Source: UBA4312 sp040266995 (lineage in GTDB: Bacteria; Bacillota_I; Bacilli_A; Erysipelotrichales; Erysipelotrichaceae). From it: 38,054 nucleotides of DNA. The stretch is from contig JAWRHV010000007.1 in NCBI GenBank assembly GCA_040266995.1, positions 1-38,054 of the forward strand, in the 5' to 3' direction. The notes below the pieces were generated by a model. That model saw only the letters and a list, made by a program, of their open reading frames with translations, searched no databases and was not told the DNA's origin. Shown here piece after piece: positions 1 through 7,652 of this stretch. Every line of letters starts with the position of its first letter. Within the stretch, counting starts at the first letter, position 1. Made by a program: the position numbers and the translations under genes.

Positions 1-2
1 GT

Positions 3-269
3 CAGGTAAAGGAATATACTTCTAAGTTTGAAAACTTTGCGGATGCTTCTGCGAAACAGGAAGTCAAATCAAAGAAGAAACAAGAAGAGCCGAAAAAAGA
101 AGAAATCAAGAAAAAGGATGACCTGGAAAAACAACGTCAACAATTTGAACAAATGCGTCCTATCTATTCTGAAGAGGAACTGGCGGAAATCGAAGAGTAT
201 GAATATGAAGAAGATGAACGCTGGGATGAAGACGTTGATTATGAAGAATACGATGAATATTATGATTAG
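3..269 (+). CDS. nusA: NusA, C-terminal tail (partial, 5' end outside window)
   Basis: The reading frame is open from the window's left edge (first full codon at base 3) to a TAG at 267-269, giving the last 88 residues of a longer protein. The tail is lysine- and glutamate-rich, then extremely acidic, and holds the segment IYSEEELAEIEEYE. A low-complexity acidic tail of this kind follows the KH domains in NusA of several low-GC Gram-positives and Mollicutes. NusA is a transcription elongation factor that binds RNA polymerase and acts in pausing, termination and antitermination. The call rests mainly on synteny, because ylxR, ylxQ, infB and rbfA follow in the classical order. None of the folded S1/KH domains lies in the window, so the identification is strong by context and moderate by sequence. 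Confidence 0.85.
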   Translation, partial: QVKEYTSKFENFADASAKQEVKSKKKQEEPKKEEIKKKDDLEKQRQQFEQMRPIYSEEELAEIEEYEYEEDERWDEDVDYEEYDEYYD

Positions 270-277
270 GAGGGCCT

Positions 278-535
278 ATGCGTAAAATACCTATGCGTAA
301 ATGTGTCGTAACACAAGAGCGCTTTCCCAAAAAAGAATTGATTCGTGTGGTCCGCACACCGGAAAAGGAAATCGTAGTCGATCTTACCGGGAAACGAAAC
401 GGGCACGGAGCGTATGTGAGCCGTCGTAAAGAGACGATTGAATTAGCTAAGAAGAATAAAGCGTTGAATCGTGCACTGGAACAGGACATTCCCGATGAAA
501 TCTATGATCAACTGATGGAGATCGTCGGTGAATAA
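278..535 (+). CDS. ylxR: YlxR family RNA-binding protein (DUF448; RnpM)
   Basis: This is an 85-residue basic protein of the usual family length. It has the family pattern RKCVVTQERFPKKELIRVVR near the N-terminus and then GRxxGHGAYVSR-like residues (GKRNGHGAYVSRR) around positions 39-51. YlxR proteins bind RNA; in Bacillus subtilis the family member has been described as a modulator of RNase P (RnpM), a role known from the family and not shown here. The ATG at 278 is preceded by an AGGAGGG ribosome-binding site 8 bases after the nusA stop. The 3' end overlaps the next gene by 8 bases. The gene sits between nusA and ylxQ as in most Bacillota. Confidence 0.93.
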   Translation: MRKIPMRKCVVTQERFPKKELIRVVRTPEKEIVVDLTGKRNGHGAYVSRRKETIELAKKNKALNRALEQDIPDEIYDQLMEIVGE

Positions 536-824
536 TAACCTGGTAAACTTATGTCGGGTCGCTTTTAAAACCCGAAAAACGGTTATTGGAAGTCAATTGA
601 TTCCTTCTGTTCAATCGAAAAAAGTATATTTAGTTGTTATTTGTGAATCGTGTGGAAAGAACCGCAGGAAAAAATTAGAAGATAAATGCAGATTTTATGA
701 CATTCCGTGCAGGATCCTGACGGAATCGATGTTTTCACAGATAACGCCATGGGACGTGCAGTCCTTTGGCATATCTGATAAAAATCTTGCAAATGTTATG
801 ATAAGAGAAAGTGAGGGTTCGTGA
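528..824 (+). CDS. ylxQ: YlxQ, L7Ae-like ribosomal-type protein
   Basis: This 98-residue protein lies between ylxR and infB, the conserved position of the L7Ae/L30e-like YlxQ. Family members have a small RNA-binding fold related to ribosomal protein L7Ae and are thought to bind kink-turn RNA. Visible features are the hydrophobic strand KKVYLVVIC, a basic CESCGKNRRKKLEDKC stretch (residues 39-54) and a C-terminal FGISDKNLANVMI helix typical of the family end. The chosen start is GTG at 528, seven bases after GGAG, and it overlaps the end of ylxR. The CxxC-type pair of cysteines is not something I can tie to metal binding. Identification relies on synteny and overall pattern. Confidence 0.85.
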   Translation: MNNNLVNLCRVAFKTRKTVIGSQLIPSVQSKKVYLVVICESCGKNRRKKLEDKCRFYDIPCRILTESMFSQITPWDVQSFGISDKNLANVMIRESEGS

Positions 825-2693
825 ATGGCTTATAACAAGACACAGCCTAAAAAGAGAAAACCATCGAAGAATAAAGGAAAATCAAGAAATTACAACCGTT
901 CTTCGAAACAGAGCAGACCAGCAAGAAAAGTAGTGGATATTAAAGAAATTACATATTCCCAGCCTTTATCTGTAGGACAGCTGGCTCAACTGCTGCATCG
1001 AAACAGTTCTGAAATCATTAAATTTTTATTCTTGATGGGCAATATGTCGACCATTAATACTGTTTTATCTGACGATGATGTAGAACTGATCTGTGCTGAA
1101 TTTAACGTTGAAGTACATAAAGAAATCATCATCGAGGAAGATGATATTGAAGATCAGCTCGAACATATCGAAGACGATGAAGATAAGTTGATTTCTCGTC
1201 CTCCGGTTGTCACCATCATGGGACATGTTGACCATGGTAAAACAACCTTATTGGATACCATCCGTAAAACCAATGTAACAGGTGGAGAATTCGGTGGCAT
1301 CACACAGCATATCGGTGCATACCAAGTATCATTGCATGGGAACAAAGTTACCTTCCTGGATACACCAGGACACGAAGCATTTACGGCTATGCGAGCCCGT
1401 GGTGCTCAGGTTACGGATATCGTAGTAATCGTAGTAGCGGCCGATGACGGGGTCATGCCGCAGACAAAAGAAGCGGTCGATCATGCCAAAGCGGCCGGGG
1501 TTCCGATCATTGTAGCTGTCAATAAGATCGATAAACCAGGCTGTAACCCGGACCGTGTAATGAGTGAAATGGCTGAATTAGGGGTCATGCCGGAAGAATG
1601 GGGCGGAGAAACTGTCTTCCAGAGAATCAGCGCAAAAACAGGAGAAGGGGTATCTGACTTGTTGGAGACCATCTTACTGGTTGCGGAAATGCAGGAGCTG
1701 CGTGCCAATCCGGATGCTTTAGCCAGCGGTACTGTCATTGAAGCGAAACTGGATAAAGGTCGTGGACCGGTAGCTACATTGCTGGTTCAGCGTGGTACTT
1801 TACATACAGGGGATTCGATTGTGGTCGGAACATCCTACGGACGTATCCGTCGTATGACCAACGACAAAGGAGCCGACATTAAAAAAGCATTGCCAAGTAC
1901 ACCAGTGGAAATTATCGGTATGAGTGATGTACCAAGAGCCAGTGATGTATTTATGGCTTTTGACTCTTATAAAAAAGCGCAGAATATTGCCAGTCAACGA
2001 CTGGAGAAACAGATTGAAAAAGAAAGAAATTCCTCAAGTGCCATGTCTTTGGAGGATTTGGCAAGAAAGATTGATGAAGGCAATGTACAGGAAATCAATG
2101 TCATCATCAAAGCGGATGTACAGGGTTCTGCTGAAGCTTTAAAGGCTTCCATGGAAAAACTGGAAATTGATAACGTACGGGTGAATGTGATCCGTTCCAC
2201 CGTCGGTACGATCAGCGAATCCGACATTTTGTTAGCCAGCGCGTCGAATGCCCTTATTTACGGCTTTAATATTCGTCCAAATGCAGCTGTGCGAAAGAAA
2301 GCAGAAGAAGAAGGTGTAGAGATCCGTCTGCACAATATCATCTATAAAGCGTTGGAAGAGTTAGAAAGCGCAATGAAGGGTCTGTTAGCGCCTGTTTATG
2401 AAGAAGTCGTAATCGGACAGGCGGAAGTTCGTAAGATTTATAAGGTTTCCAAGATCGGAACCATTGCCGGATGTATGGTGACAGATGGTTCGATCCGCCG
2501 AGATTGTAAAGCTCGGATCATTCGCGATGGTATTGTAATTTATGATGGAAAACTAGGTTCGTTACGAAGATTCGAAAATGACGTCAAAGAAGTGACGTCC
2601 GGCTACGAATGTGGAATGACCATCGAGAATTACAATGACATCAAACAGGATGATATTATCGAAGCTTATGAAGATCAGGAAGTTGAGCAATAA
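825..2693 (+). CDS. infB: Translation initiation factor IF-2
   Basis: This 622-residue GTPase delivers initiator fMet-tRNA to the 30S subunit and promotes subunit joining. The N-terminus is short and lysine-rich, followed by an IF2-N-like segment (about residues 45-95). The G domain shows G1 GHVDHGKTT (133-141), G3 DTPGH (179-183), G4 NKID (232-235) and a SAK-type G5 near 268. Domains II-IV follow, with the family motif ADVQGSAEALK and the C-terminal fMet-tRNA-binding region (KIGTIAGCMVTDG). The protein is shorter than the enterobacterial form because the N-terminal linker is reduced, as in many Gram-positives. The ATG directly follows the ylxQ stop codon and has GAGGG upstream. rbfA follows after 2 bases. 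Confidence 0.98.
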   Translation: MAYNKTQPKKRKPSKNKGKSRNYNRSSKQSRPARKVVDIKEITYSQPLSVGQLAQLLHRNSSEIIKFLFLMGNMSTINTVLSDDDVELICAEFNVEVHKEIIIEEDDIEDQLEHIEDDEDKLISRPPVVTIMGHVDHGKTTLLDTIRKTNVTGGEFGGITQHIGAYQVSLHGNKVTFLDTPGHEAFTAMRARGAQVTDIVVIVVAADDGVMPQTKEAVDHAKAAGVPIIVAVNKIDKPGCNPDRVMSEMAELGVMPEEWGGETVFQRISAKTGEGVSDLLETILLVAEMQELRANPDALASGTVIEAKLDKGRGPVATLLVQRGTLHTGDSIVVGTSYGRIRRMTNDKGADIKKALPSTPVEIIGMSDVPRASDVFMAFDSYKKAQNIASQRLEKQIEKERNSSSAMSLEDLARKIDEGNVQEINVIIKADVQGSAEALKASMEKLEIDNVRVNVIRSTVGTISESDILLASASNALIYGFNIRPNAAVRKKAEEEGVEIRLHNIIYKALEELESAMKGLLAPVYEEVVIGQAEVRKIYKVSKIGTIAGCMVTDGSIRRDCKARIIRDGIVIYDGKLGSLRRFENDVKEVTSGYECGMTIENYNDIKQDDIIEAYEDQEVEQ

Positions 2694-2695
2694 GT

Positions 2696-3037
2696 ATGTC
2701 TTTAAAGCAAGAACGACTGGAAATGATCCTGCAAAGGGAAATTTCCAATATCCTTCAATTCGAGCTGAAAAACCCTAAGCTTGGATTTGTCACAGTGACG
2801 GATGTTCAGGTTTCCCGTGATTTATCGATTGCGAAGGTGTATGTATCCTTTTTGGGAAAACAAGAAAGAAATGATGCCGGACTTCGTGTCCTGGAGCATT
2901 CAAAAGGATATATACGGTCCAATGTCGCAAAGAAACTGACAATCCGCAAAATGCCGGAATTAGTGTTTATTCAGGATAAGAGCTTAGAGCAGGGAAATCG
3001 AATTGAAGGTATATTAAAAAATATTGAAAAAGAATGA
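2696..3037 (+). CDS. rbfA: Ribosome-binding factor A
   Basis: This 113-residue protein has the KH-like RbfA fold. RbfA binds the immature 30S subunit and assists maturation of the 16S rRNA 5' end, notably in the cold. The family pattern is seen as LQREISNILQFELKNP at the N-terminus, VTVTDVQVSRDLSIAKVYVS in the middle, and the C-terminal RKMPELVFIQDKSLEQGNRI. The ATG starts two bases after the infB stop, so translation is coupled. In most Bacillota the operon continues with truB and ribF. Here a terminator follows immediately, and truB-ribF lie about 28.7 kb downstream. Confidence 0.97.
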   Translation: MSLKQERLEMILQREISNILQFELKNPKLGFVTVTDVQVSRDLSIAKVYVSFLGKQERNDAGLRVLEHSKGYIRSNVAKKLTIRKMPELVFIQDKSLEQGNRIEGILKNIEKE

Positions 3038-3058
3038 GAGACATCTCTCATTTTTTTT
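3033..3058 (+). terminator. Rho-independent terminator after rbfA
   Basis: A perfect inverted repeat AATGAGAGA / TCTCTCATT (3033-3041 with 3044-3052) runs into eight T's. The rbfA stop codon lies inside the left arm. It ends the nusA-infB-rbfA operon. Confidence 0.9.
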
Positions 3059-3078
3059 ATTTATCATGTACAATTAAA

Positions 3079-3084
3079 TATAAT
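3079..3084 (+). promoter_or_regulatory. Probable -10 box for the symporter operon
   Basis: A consensus TATAAT stands 25 bases before the AGCS gene start, directly after the rbfA terminator. The -35 region is poor (only T/A-rich sequence at the expected distance), so this is a tentative promoter. The placement right after a terminator supports it. Confidence 0.5.
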
Positions 3085-3109
3085 GAAGATTAAATAAAGG
3101 AGTTAGATT

Positions 3110-4519
3110 ATGATTGTCGAAATCTTAAATAAGATCGATAGTATCATGTACTACCCGATCCTATTGATCGTTCTTGCTGTAGCTGGCTTGTATTTTACGG
3201 TTCAGACCCATTTTGTGCAATTGCGTCTTTTGAAAGAATCAATACGTTTGATTATGGAACCTCCCGCTGGTAAAGATTCCGTTTCGAGTTTCCAGGCACT
3301 GATGGTATCTACAGCCAGCCGCGTAGGAACAGGGAATATTGTCGGTGTATCCACGGCTCTGTGCCTTGGGGGACCGGGCGCTATGTTCTGGATGTGGTTA
3401 ATGTGTATTATTGGCGCTTCTTCTGCCTTCATGGAAAGTACTTTAGCGCAGATCTATAAACGGAAGGATAAGGACGGATCTGGGTACGGAGGCCCTGCCT
3501 ACTATATTGAAATAGCTATGCATAGCCGGTTTGCTGCCTTTTTATTCTGTATTTTTTTGATCGCAACCTACGCGTTCGGGTTTAATCTTCTATGTTCTTA
3601 TAATTTACAGTCTACTTTTGCGGTATACAGTTTTTATAATCCCAAAACCACTCCGATCATCATTGGTCTGATCTTGGCTATCCTTGTCGGATATTGTGTG
3701 TTTGGAGGAGGGCATCGGATCTTGAAGCTAACCAGTGTAATCGTTCCGTTTATGGGGATTGCTTATGTACTGATTTCAATTATTGTGATTTTGTTCCACA
3801 TTCAACTGATTCCTTCTATGTTCGCTATGATATTTGAAGATGCTTTTAATTTTAAAGCAATCTTAAGCGGGGTTGCCGGATCCTGTATGATCTATGGAAT
3901 CAAACGTGGTTTATATTCCAACGAGGCAGGTGTGGGTAGTGCACCAAATGCCTCGGCTTCCGCTGATGTATCCCATCCTTGTAAACAAGGTTTAGTGCAG
4001 ACCGTATCTGTGTACATTGATACAATGCTGTTATGTACAGCAACCGGATTGATGTGCCTGTGTTCCGGTGTAGCACGGAATGTAGACGTATCCGGTGCTC
4101 CTTATGTGCAAAATGCACTATCGACAGTATTTGGAAAGGCGGGACCTATTTTTATCACCATTGCGATGGTATTATTTGCTTTTACAACACTCATCGGTAA
4201 CCTTTATTATGTGGATAATGCACTGGCCTTTTTGAATAACAAAAAAATGCCTTCCAAGAAATTTATGAACATCTTCTATGTCTTCTGTATCATCATTATA
4301 TTTTTGGGAGCAATCGCTCCAATGGATGCTTGCTGGGCATTAGCGGATATTACGATGGGTGGTATGACATTGATAAATTTACCGTCTTGTTTTATACTTA
4401 GAAAACACGCAATTGATGCTTTGAAAGATTATGAAAAACAGAAGAAAAATAGTAAGAACCCTGTATTCTATGCCAAAAATATTGGTATGAATGTAAATGA
4501 TGTAGAGTTCTGGAGGTAA
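3110..4519 (+). CDS. AGCS-family sodium:amino-acid (alanine/glycine) symporter
   Basis: This 469-residue integral membrane protein has about ten or eleven hydrophobic segments. It belongs to the alanine/glycine:cation symporter family (AgcS/AlsT/DagA type), which takes up small neutral amino acids with Na+. Diagnostic segments are FQALMVSTASRVGTGNIVGV (about residues 61-80), GGPGAMFWMW shortly after, GGPAYYIE, and a later RGLYSNEAGVGSAPNASA-like region (seen as KRGLYSNEAGVGSAPNASAS). An AAAGGAG ribosome-binding site precedes the ATG. A PfkB kinase follows after 2 bases, so the two are one operon. Substrate specificity cannot be read from sequence; alanine or glycine is the family default. Confidence 0.93.
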   Translation: MIVEILNKIDSIMYYPILLIVLAVAGLYFTVQTHFVQLRLLKESIRLIMEPPAGKDSVSSFQALMVSTASRVGTGNIVGVSTALCLGGPGAMFWMWLMCIIGASSAFMESTLAQIYKRKDKDGSGYGGPAYYIEIAMHSRFAAFLFCIFLIATYAFGFNLLCSYNLQSTFAVYSFYNPKTTPIIIGLILAILVGYCVFGGGHRILKLTSVIVPFMGIAYVLISIIVILFHIQLIPSMFAMIFEDAFNFKAILSGVAGSCMIYGIKRGLYSNEAGVGSAPNASASADVSHPCKQGLVQTVSVYIDTMLLCTATGLMCLCSGVARNVDVSGAPYVQNALSTVFGKAGPIFITIAMVLFAFTTLIGNLYYVDNALAFLNNKKMPSKKFMNIFYVFCIIIIFLGAIAPMDACWALADITMGGMTLINLPSCFILRKHAIDALKDYEKQKKNSKNPVFYAKNIGMNVNDVEFWR

Positions 4520-4521
4520 TT

Positions 4522-5379
4522 ATGACAATATTAGGAATCGGTCAATCTGTTTTTGATGTGTATTTGCCACTGGTTAAACCTTTTTCAAAAAATGGGAAGC
4601 AACGTATCTACAACAGCATCCGCTGCGCAGGAGGACCTGTTACGAATGCTATGATCCTATGCGGCCAGTGGAATGCCGATGTATCGATCATCACCAGAAT
4701 CGGAAAAGATGCTATTGGTAATGAGATATTGCGATTGTTAGAAGACAATCATGTGCATACACAATCTATGATTATCGATCCAACGGTGCAAACAAGCATG
4801 AGCTGTATCCTTGTGGATACAAAAAACGGCGACCGAAGCATATTGAACATGCCATTGGAAATCGAAGAAGGCCCGGCAGACGTTCATTGGCCGGATACTG
4901 CTGATGTCATCTTGTTTGACGGCCATGAGATCCGAATCAGTATAGACGCTTTGGACAGGTACCCGGATTCCATTAAAGTATTTGATGGAGATAAATACAA
5001 GCCCAAGACCGTCGATCTGATACGTCAATGTGATTATTTGGTTTGTAGTAAAGAGTTTGCGCAGGAATATACGCAACACCAATACAATAAAGATACATAT
5101 GTTGAATTGCAGCAACTCAATAGAAATGTAATTCTTACTTTAGGTGACCAGGGTTGTATCTATAACGGTGTTTCATTCTCTGCTTATCCTGCACATTCAA
5201 TCGATACAACCGGTGCAGGAGATATTTTCCATGGTGCTTTTGCTTATGGTCTGGATCAACAATGGGATATTGAAACAATCATAAAAACAGCGTCATATGC
5301 GGCGGCACGGTCAACTGAAAAAATGGGAGGAATGACCTCCATTCCTTCCTTGGATGAAATATACAAAGGAGATTTCTAG
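4522..5379 (+). CDS. PfkB-family carbohydrate/nucleoside kinase
   Basis: This 285-residue protein is of the ribokinase/PfkB family, ATP-dependent kinases of sugars, nucleosides or related small alcohols. The N-terminal glycine motif appears as CAGGPVTNAM (about 35-44). The C-terminal signature DTTGAGDIFHGAF starts at residue 228 and includes the catalytic Asp of GAGD (234). The substrate is not identifiable. The protein is slightly shorter than ribokinase. It is translated from an ATG preceded by GGAGG at the end of the AGCS symporter gene. Coupling to an amino-acid symporter is unusual, since PfkB kinases normally sit with sugar or nucleoside uptake genes. A terminator overlaps the stop codon. 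Confidence 0.88.
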   Translation: MTILGIGQSVFDVYLPLVKPFSKNGKQRIYNSIRCAGGPVTNAMILCGQWNADVSIITRIGKDAIGNEILRLLEDNHVHTQSMIIDPTVQTSMSCILVDTKNGDRSILNMPLEIEEGPADVHWPDTADVILFDGHEIRISIDALDRYPDSIKVFDGDKYKPKTVDLIRQCDYLVCSKEFAQEYTQHQYNKDTYVELQQLNRNVILTLGDQGCIYNGVSFSAYPAHSIDTTGAGDIFHGAFAYGLDQQWDIETIIKTASYAAARSTEKMGGMTSIPSLDEIYKGDF

Positions 5380-5408
5380 GGAAACCGAACATGGTTTTCC
5401 CTTTTTTT
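5378..5408 (+). terminator. Terminator at the end of the PfkB kinase gene
   Basis: AGGGAAACC (5378-5386) pairs with GGTTTTCCCT (5393-5402) with one bulged T, followed by seven T's. It overlaps the kinase stop codon and also the first candidate ATG of the next gene. Confidence 0.75.
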
Positions 5409-6128
5409 ATCTACAAATTCATGTATCATATACATATGTTGACTTTGATCGGATGGGGCTGCATCTTATATGGAATTATCGTTTGTTCGGCCAGAAGCGG
5501 AAGCCGGTTTTATATGTTCTGGCTTATATGTGGTTTATGTATATTGTTCGGACAAAACTATTTTAGGTACCCGATGATCTATATTCCTCTTATTACGTTT
5601 CTCTCTCTGTTCTTGATTATTGAAATAAGAATACTGTATTGCTTTTTAAAAAAGCTCGATCAACCGGTCGATGCAATGATCATCTTAGGTGCACAAGTGC
5701 ATTCATATGGTCCGTGTCGTTCTTTAGCGTATCGCCTGGATGCCGCCAAAGCGTATTGGGATTTGCATCAGGATGTTCTATGTGTCGTGTCCGGTGGACA
5801 AGGACAGAATGAACCAGATACAGAAGCAAGCATCATGAAACAATACCTTGTTGAAAAGGGAATGGATGAAAAGAAAATATTGGTAGAAGACCAATCAACC
5901 AATACGGTGGAAAATCTAACCTTCAGTCAAAAAATGCTTCCGAATGTATATTCGGTGGCTGTTGTTACTAGTAATTTTCATGTATATCGCAGTGTCAGAA
6001 TTGCCAGAAAAGCAGGGTATAAAAGAGTGGAAGGACTGGCAGCCCACTCCAGCTATCTCTATCTGGTGACAAATATGGTTCGTGAATTTTTTGCCATCAT
6101 CAAAGATAAACTATGTGGAAACATATAA
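5391..6128 (+). CDS. DUF218 (YdcF/SanA-type) membrane protein
   Basis: This protein of up to 245 residues has about three N-terminal transmembrane helices (roughly residues 16-85) and then a soluble DUF218 domain. The domain shows the family pattern: DAMIILGAQ at its start, YRLDAAKAYW, VVSGGQG followed by an acidic EASIMKQYL, ILVEDQSTNTVENL and TSNFHVYRSVRIARK. Proteins of this family are linked to envelope integrity and vancomycin tolerance (SanA), but their chemistry is largely unknown. The start is uncertain. The ATG at 5391 has AGGGA upstream but sits inside the terminator of the previous gene, while ATGs at 5421 and 5436 lack a ribosome-binding site. The gene is convergent with thlA. Confidence 0.8.
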   Translation: MVFPFFIYKFMYHIHMLTLIGWGCILYGIIVCSARSGSRFYMFWLICGLCILFGQNYFRYPMIYIPLITFLSLFLIIEIRILYCFLKKLDQPVDAMIILGAQVHSYGPCRSLAYRLDAAKAYWDLHQDVLCVVSGGQGQNEPDTEASIMKQYLVEKGMDEKKILVEDQSTNTVENLTFSQKMLPNVYSVAVVTSNFHVYRSVRIARKAGYKRVEGLAAHSSYLYLVTNMVREFFAIIKDKLCGNI

Positions 6129-6184
6129 AAAGAATCGCTTATGAATTTTCCTTTAACGGGGATAGTTCATCGAGCGATTCTTTT
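6128..6184. terminator. Bidirectional terminator between the DUF218 gene and thlA
   Basis: The 12-base perfect inverted repeat AAAAGAATCGCT / AGCGATTCTTTT (6128-6139 with 6173-6184) has A's on the left and T's on the right, so it can end transcription in both directions. Inner bases (TATGAA...TTCAT) extend the pairing. It lies between two convergent stop codons. Confidence 0.82.
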
Positions 6185-6196
6185 AATTTCTAAAGA

Positions 6197-7402
6197 TTAT
6201 TCACACATATCTACGATCAGGGCAGTACCCATACCACCACCGATACATAAAGAAGCTAAACCTGTCTTCAGTCCGCGCTTCTTCATTTCGTGCAATAAAG
6301 TAACGACAATACGGTTTCCGGAAGCACCCACCGGATGACCTAAGGCGATAGCACCACCGTTTACATTCATCTTCTTGACAAATTCTTCACGGTTCATATC
6401 TGTCTTTTCTTCCAGTTCATGCAGAACACCTAATGCTTGGGCGGCAAAGGCTTCGTTCAGTTCTACCAATTCCATATCGTTGATGTCTCTTCCGCAGTAT
6501 TCCAGCGCATTGAGAATAGCCGGTGTAGGGCCAAGACCCATCGTTCTAGGATCTACTCCGCCTTGTCCGAAACCAACGATTTCAGCAATCGGCTTTAAGT
6601 TGTATTTCTTAACTGCATCTTCACTGGCGATGATCGTAAAGGAAGCACCATCATTAATTCCGGAAGCATTACCAGCTGTAACCGTTCCGCCTTTGCGGAA
6701 AGCAGGGCGTAATTTTGCCAGTTTTTCCATGGAAGTGGATCTAGGATGCTCGTCTGTATCGAATACGACTTCTCCTTTACGTGTTTTATAAGTAATCGGA
6801 ACGATTTCATCTTTAAAACGTCCGGATTCAATCGCTGCAATGGCTTTTTGCTGGCTAGCTAATGCCAGTTCATCCTGCGCTTCTCTAGAGATATTATATT
6901 TTTCAGCAATGTTTTCTGCCGTTTCTCCCATATGGATACCATACATAGCGTCTGTCAAACCATCATATAACATGGAATCCACCATTGTCTGTGCTCCCAT
7001 TTTGGAACCTGTACGATTCTTTGCGCTGATCAGATAAGGGGCCAGGGACATGGATTCAACACCACCGGCTACAAATAGATCGCCCCAGTTTGCCTGGATA
7101 CGTAATACAGCTTCAATAATGGCTTTTAATCCGGATCCACATAACATGTTGATAGATTGGGCACATACCTCCACAGGAATACCGGCTTCAAAAGCTACTT
7201 TACGGGCAATGTTCTGTCCCAAACCGGCCGCGATAACATTACCGATGATGACTTCATCGATGTTAGCCGGATCAATATTGGCTTCCTTGATTGTTTCTTT
7301 TAACACTGTAGCACCCATAGTTGCTACATCCACATTTGTAAGACTGCCCATGAAAGTACCGATTGCACTTCGTTTAGCAGCTACAATATAAGATTTTCTC
7401 AT
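6197..7402 (-). CDS. thlA: Acetyl-CoA C-acetyltransferase (thiolase)
   Basis: This 401-residue biosynthetic thiolase condenses two acetyl-CoA to acetoacetyl-CoA, the first step of butyrate formation. The nucleophilic Cys is C88 in INMLCGSGLK, the catalytic His is H356 in GHPVGASG, and the second Cys is C386 in CIGGGMG. Length is typical of the family. The ATG is preceded by AAGAGG on the minus strand. It is transcribed away from bcd-etfB-etfA-hbd-crt-but, with a 250-base shared control region containing two Rex-like operators. In many butyrate producers thl is co-directional with crt/hbd/bcd, so the divergent layout is notable. All catalytic residues are intact. Confidence 0.97.
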   Translation of the reverse strand: MRKSYIVAAKRSAIGTFMGSLTNVDVATMGATVLKETIKEANIDPANIDEVIIGNVIAAGLGQNIARKVAFEAGIPVEVCAQSINMLCGSGLKAIIEAVLRIQANWGDLFVAGGVESMSLAPYLISAKNRTGSKMGAQTMVDSMLYDGLTDAMYGIHMGETAENIAEKYNISREAQDELALASQQKAIAAIESGRFKDEIVPITYKTRKGEVVFDTDEHPRSTSMEKLAKLRPAFRKGGTVTAGNASGINDGASFTIIASEDAVKKYNLKPIAEIVGFGQGGVDPRTMGLGPTPAILNALEYCGRDINDMELVELNEAFAAQALGVLHELEEKTDMNREEFVKKMNVNGGAIALGHPVGASGNRIVVTLLHEMKKRGLKTGLASLCIGGGMGTALIVDMCE

Positions 7403-7444
7403 TTCATCCTCTTTCTACTTGTATCTTCAAGATTTGACGCATTC

Positions 7445-7473
7445 ATATTAATCTATCAAAATAGCTATGTCAA
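7445..7473 (-). promoter_or_regulatory. Sigma-A promoter of thlA
   Basis: Read on the minus strand: -35 TTGACA (7473-7468), a 17-base spacer, and -10 TAATAT (7450-7445). This is a near-consensus housekeeping promoter, with transcription expected to start near 7438, about 36 bases before the thlA ATG. A Rex-like palindrome lies 5 bases upstream of the -35 box. Confidence 0.85.
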
Positions 7474-7478
7474 CGACT

Positions 7479-7496
7479 TTGTGAAAAAATTAACTT
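7479..7496. promoter_or_regulatory. Rex-like operator, thlA side
   Basis: TTGTGAAAAAATTAACTT matches the Rex (NADH/NAD+-sensing repressor) operator layout TTGTnAA-N4-TTnACAA in the left half (TTGTGAA) and partly in the right half (TTAACTT, two mismatches at the edge). It lies immediately upstream of the thlA -35 box. It is weaker than the second site at 7522-7539. Confidence 0.6.
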
Positions 7497-7521
7497 GTGA
7501 AATATGAAAAAAAATTCGCAT

Positions 7522-7539
7522 TTGTAAAATAATTCACAA
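7522..7539. promoter_or_regulatory. Rex-like operator, bcd side
   Basis: TTGTAAAATAATTCACAA fits TTGTnAA-N4-TTnACAA exactly in both half-sites; the only departure from full symmetry in the arms is one position. It ends 5 bases before the -35 box of the bcd promoter. Rex controls fermentative genes including butyrate pathways in several clostridia (established for the family). Here the match is read directly, and binding is inferred. Confidence 0.78.
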
Positions 7540-7544
7540 ATACA

Positions 7545-7573
7545 TTGACGTCGTTTTTAAAACTATGTAAAAT
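7545..7573 (+). promoter_or_regulatory. Sigma-A promoter of the bcd-but operon
   Basis: -35 TTGACG (7545-7550), a 17-base spacer, and -10 TAAAAT (7568-7573). The expected start is near 7580, giving a leader of about 70 bases before bcd. A Rex-like operator sits directly upstream. Confidence 0.82.
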
Positions 7574-7652
7574 AAAAATGTATGGGAAAAACTATAATGT
7601 TTCCCAGAAAATATCTTGAAGTTGATATAGAAGGAAAGGAGAACTTCAATTT

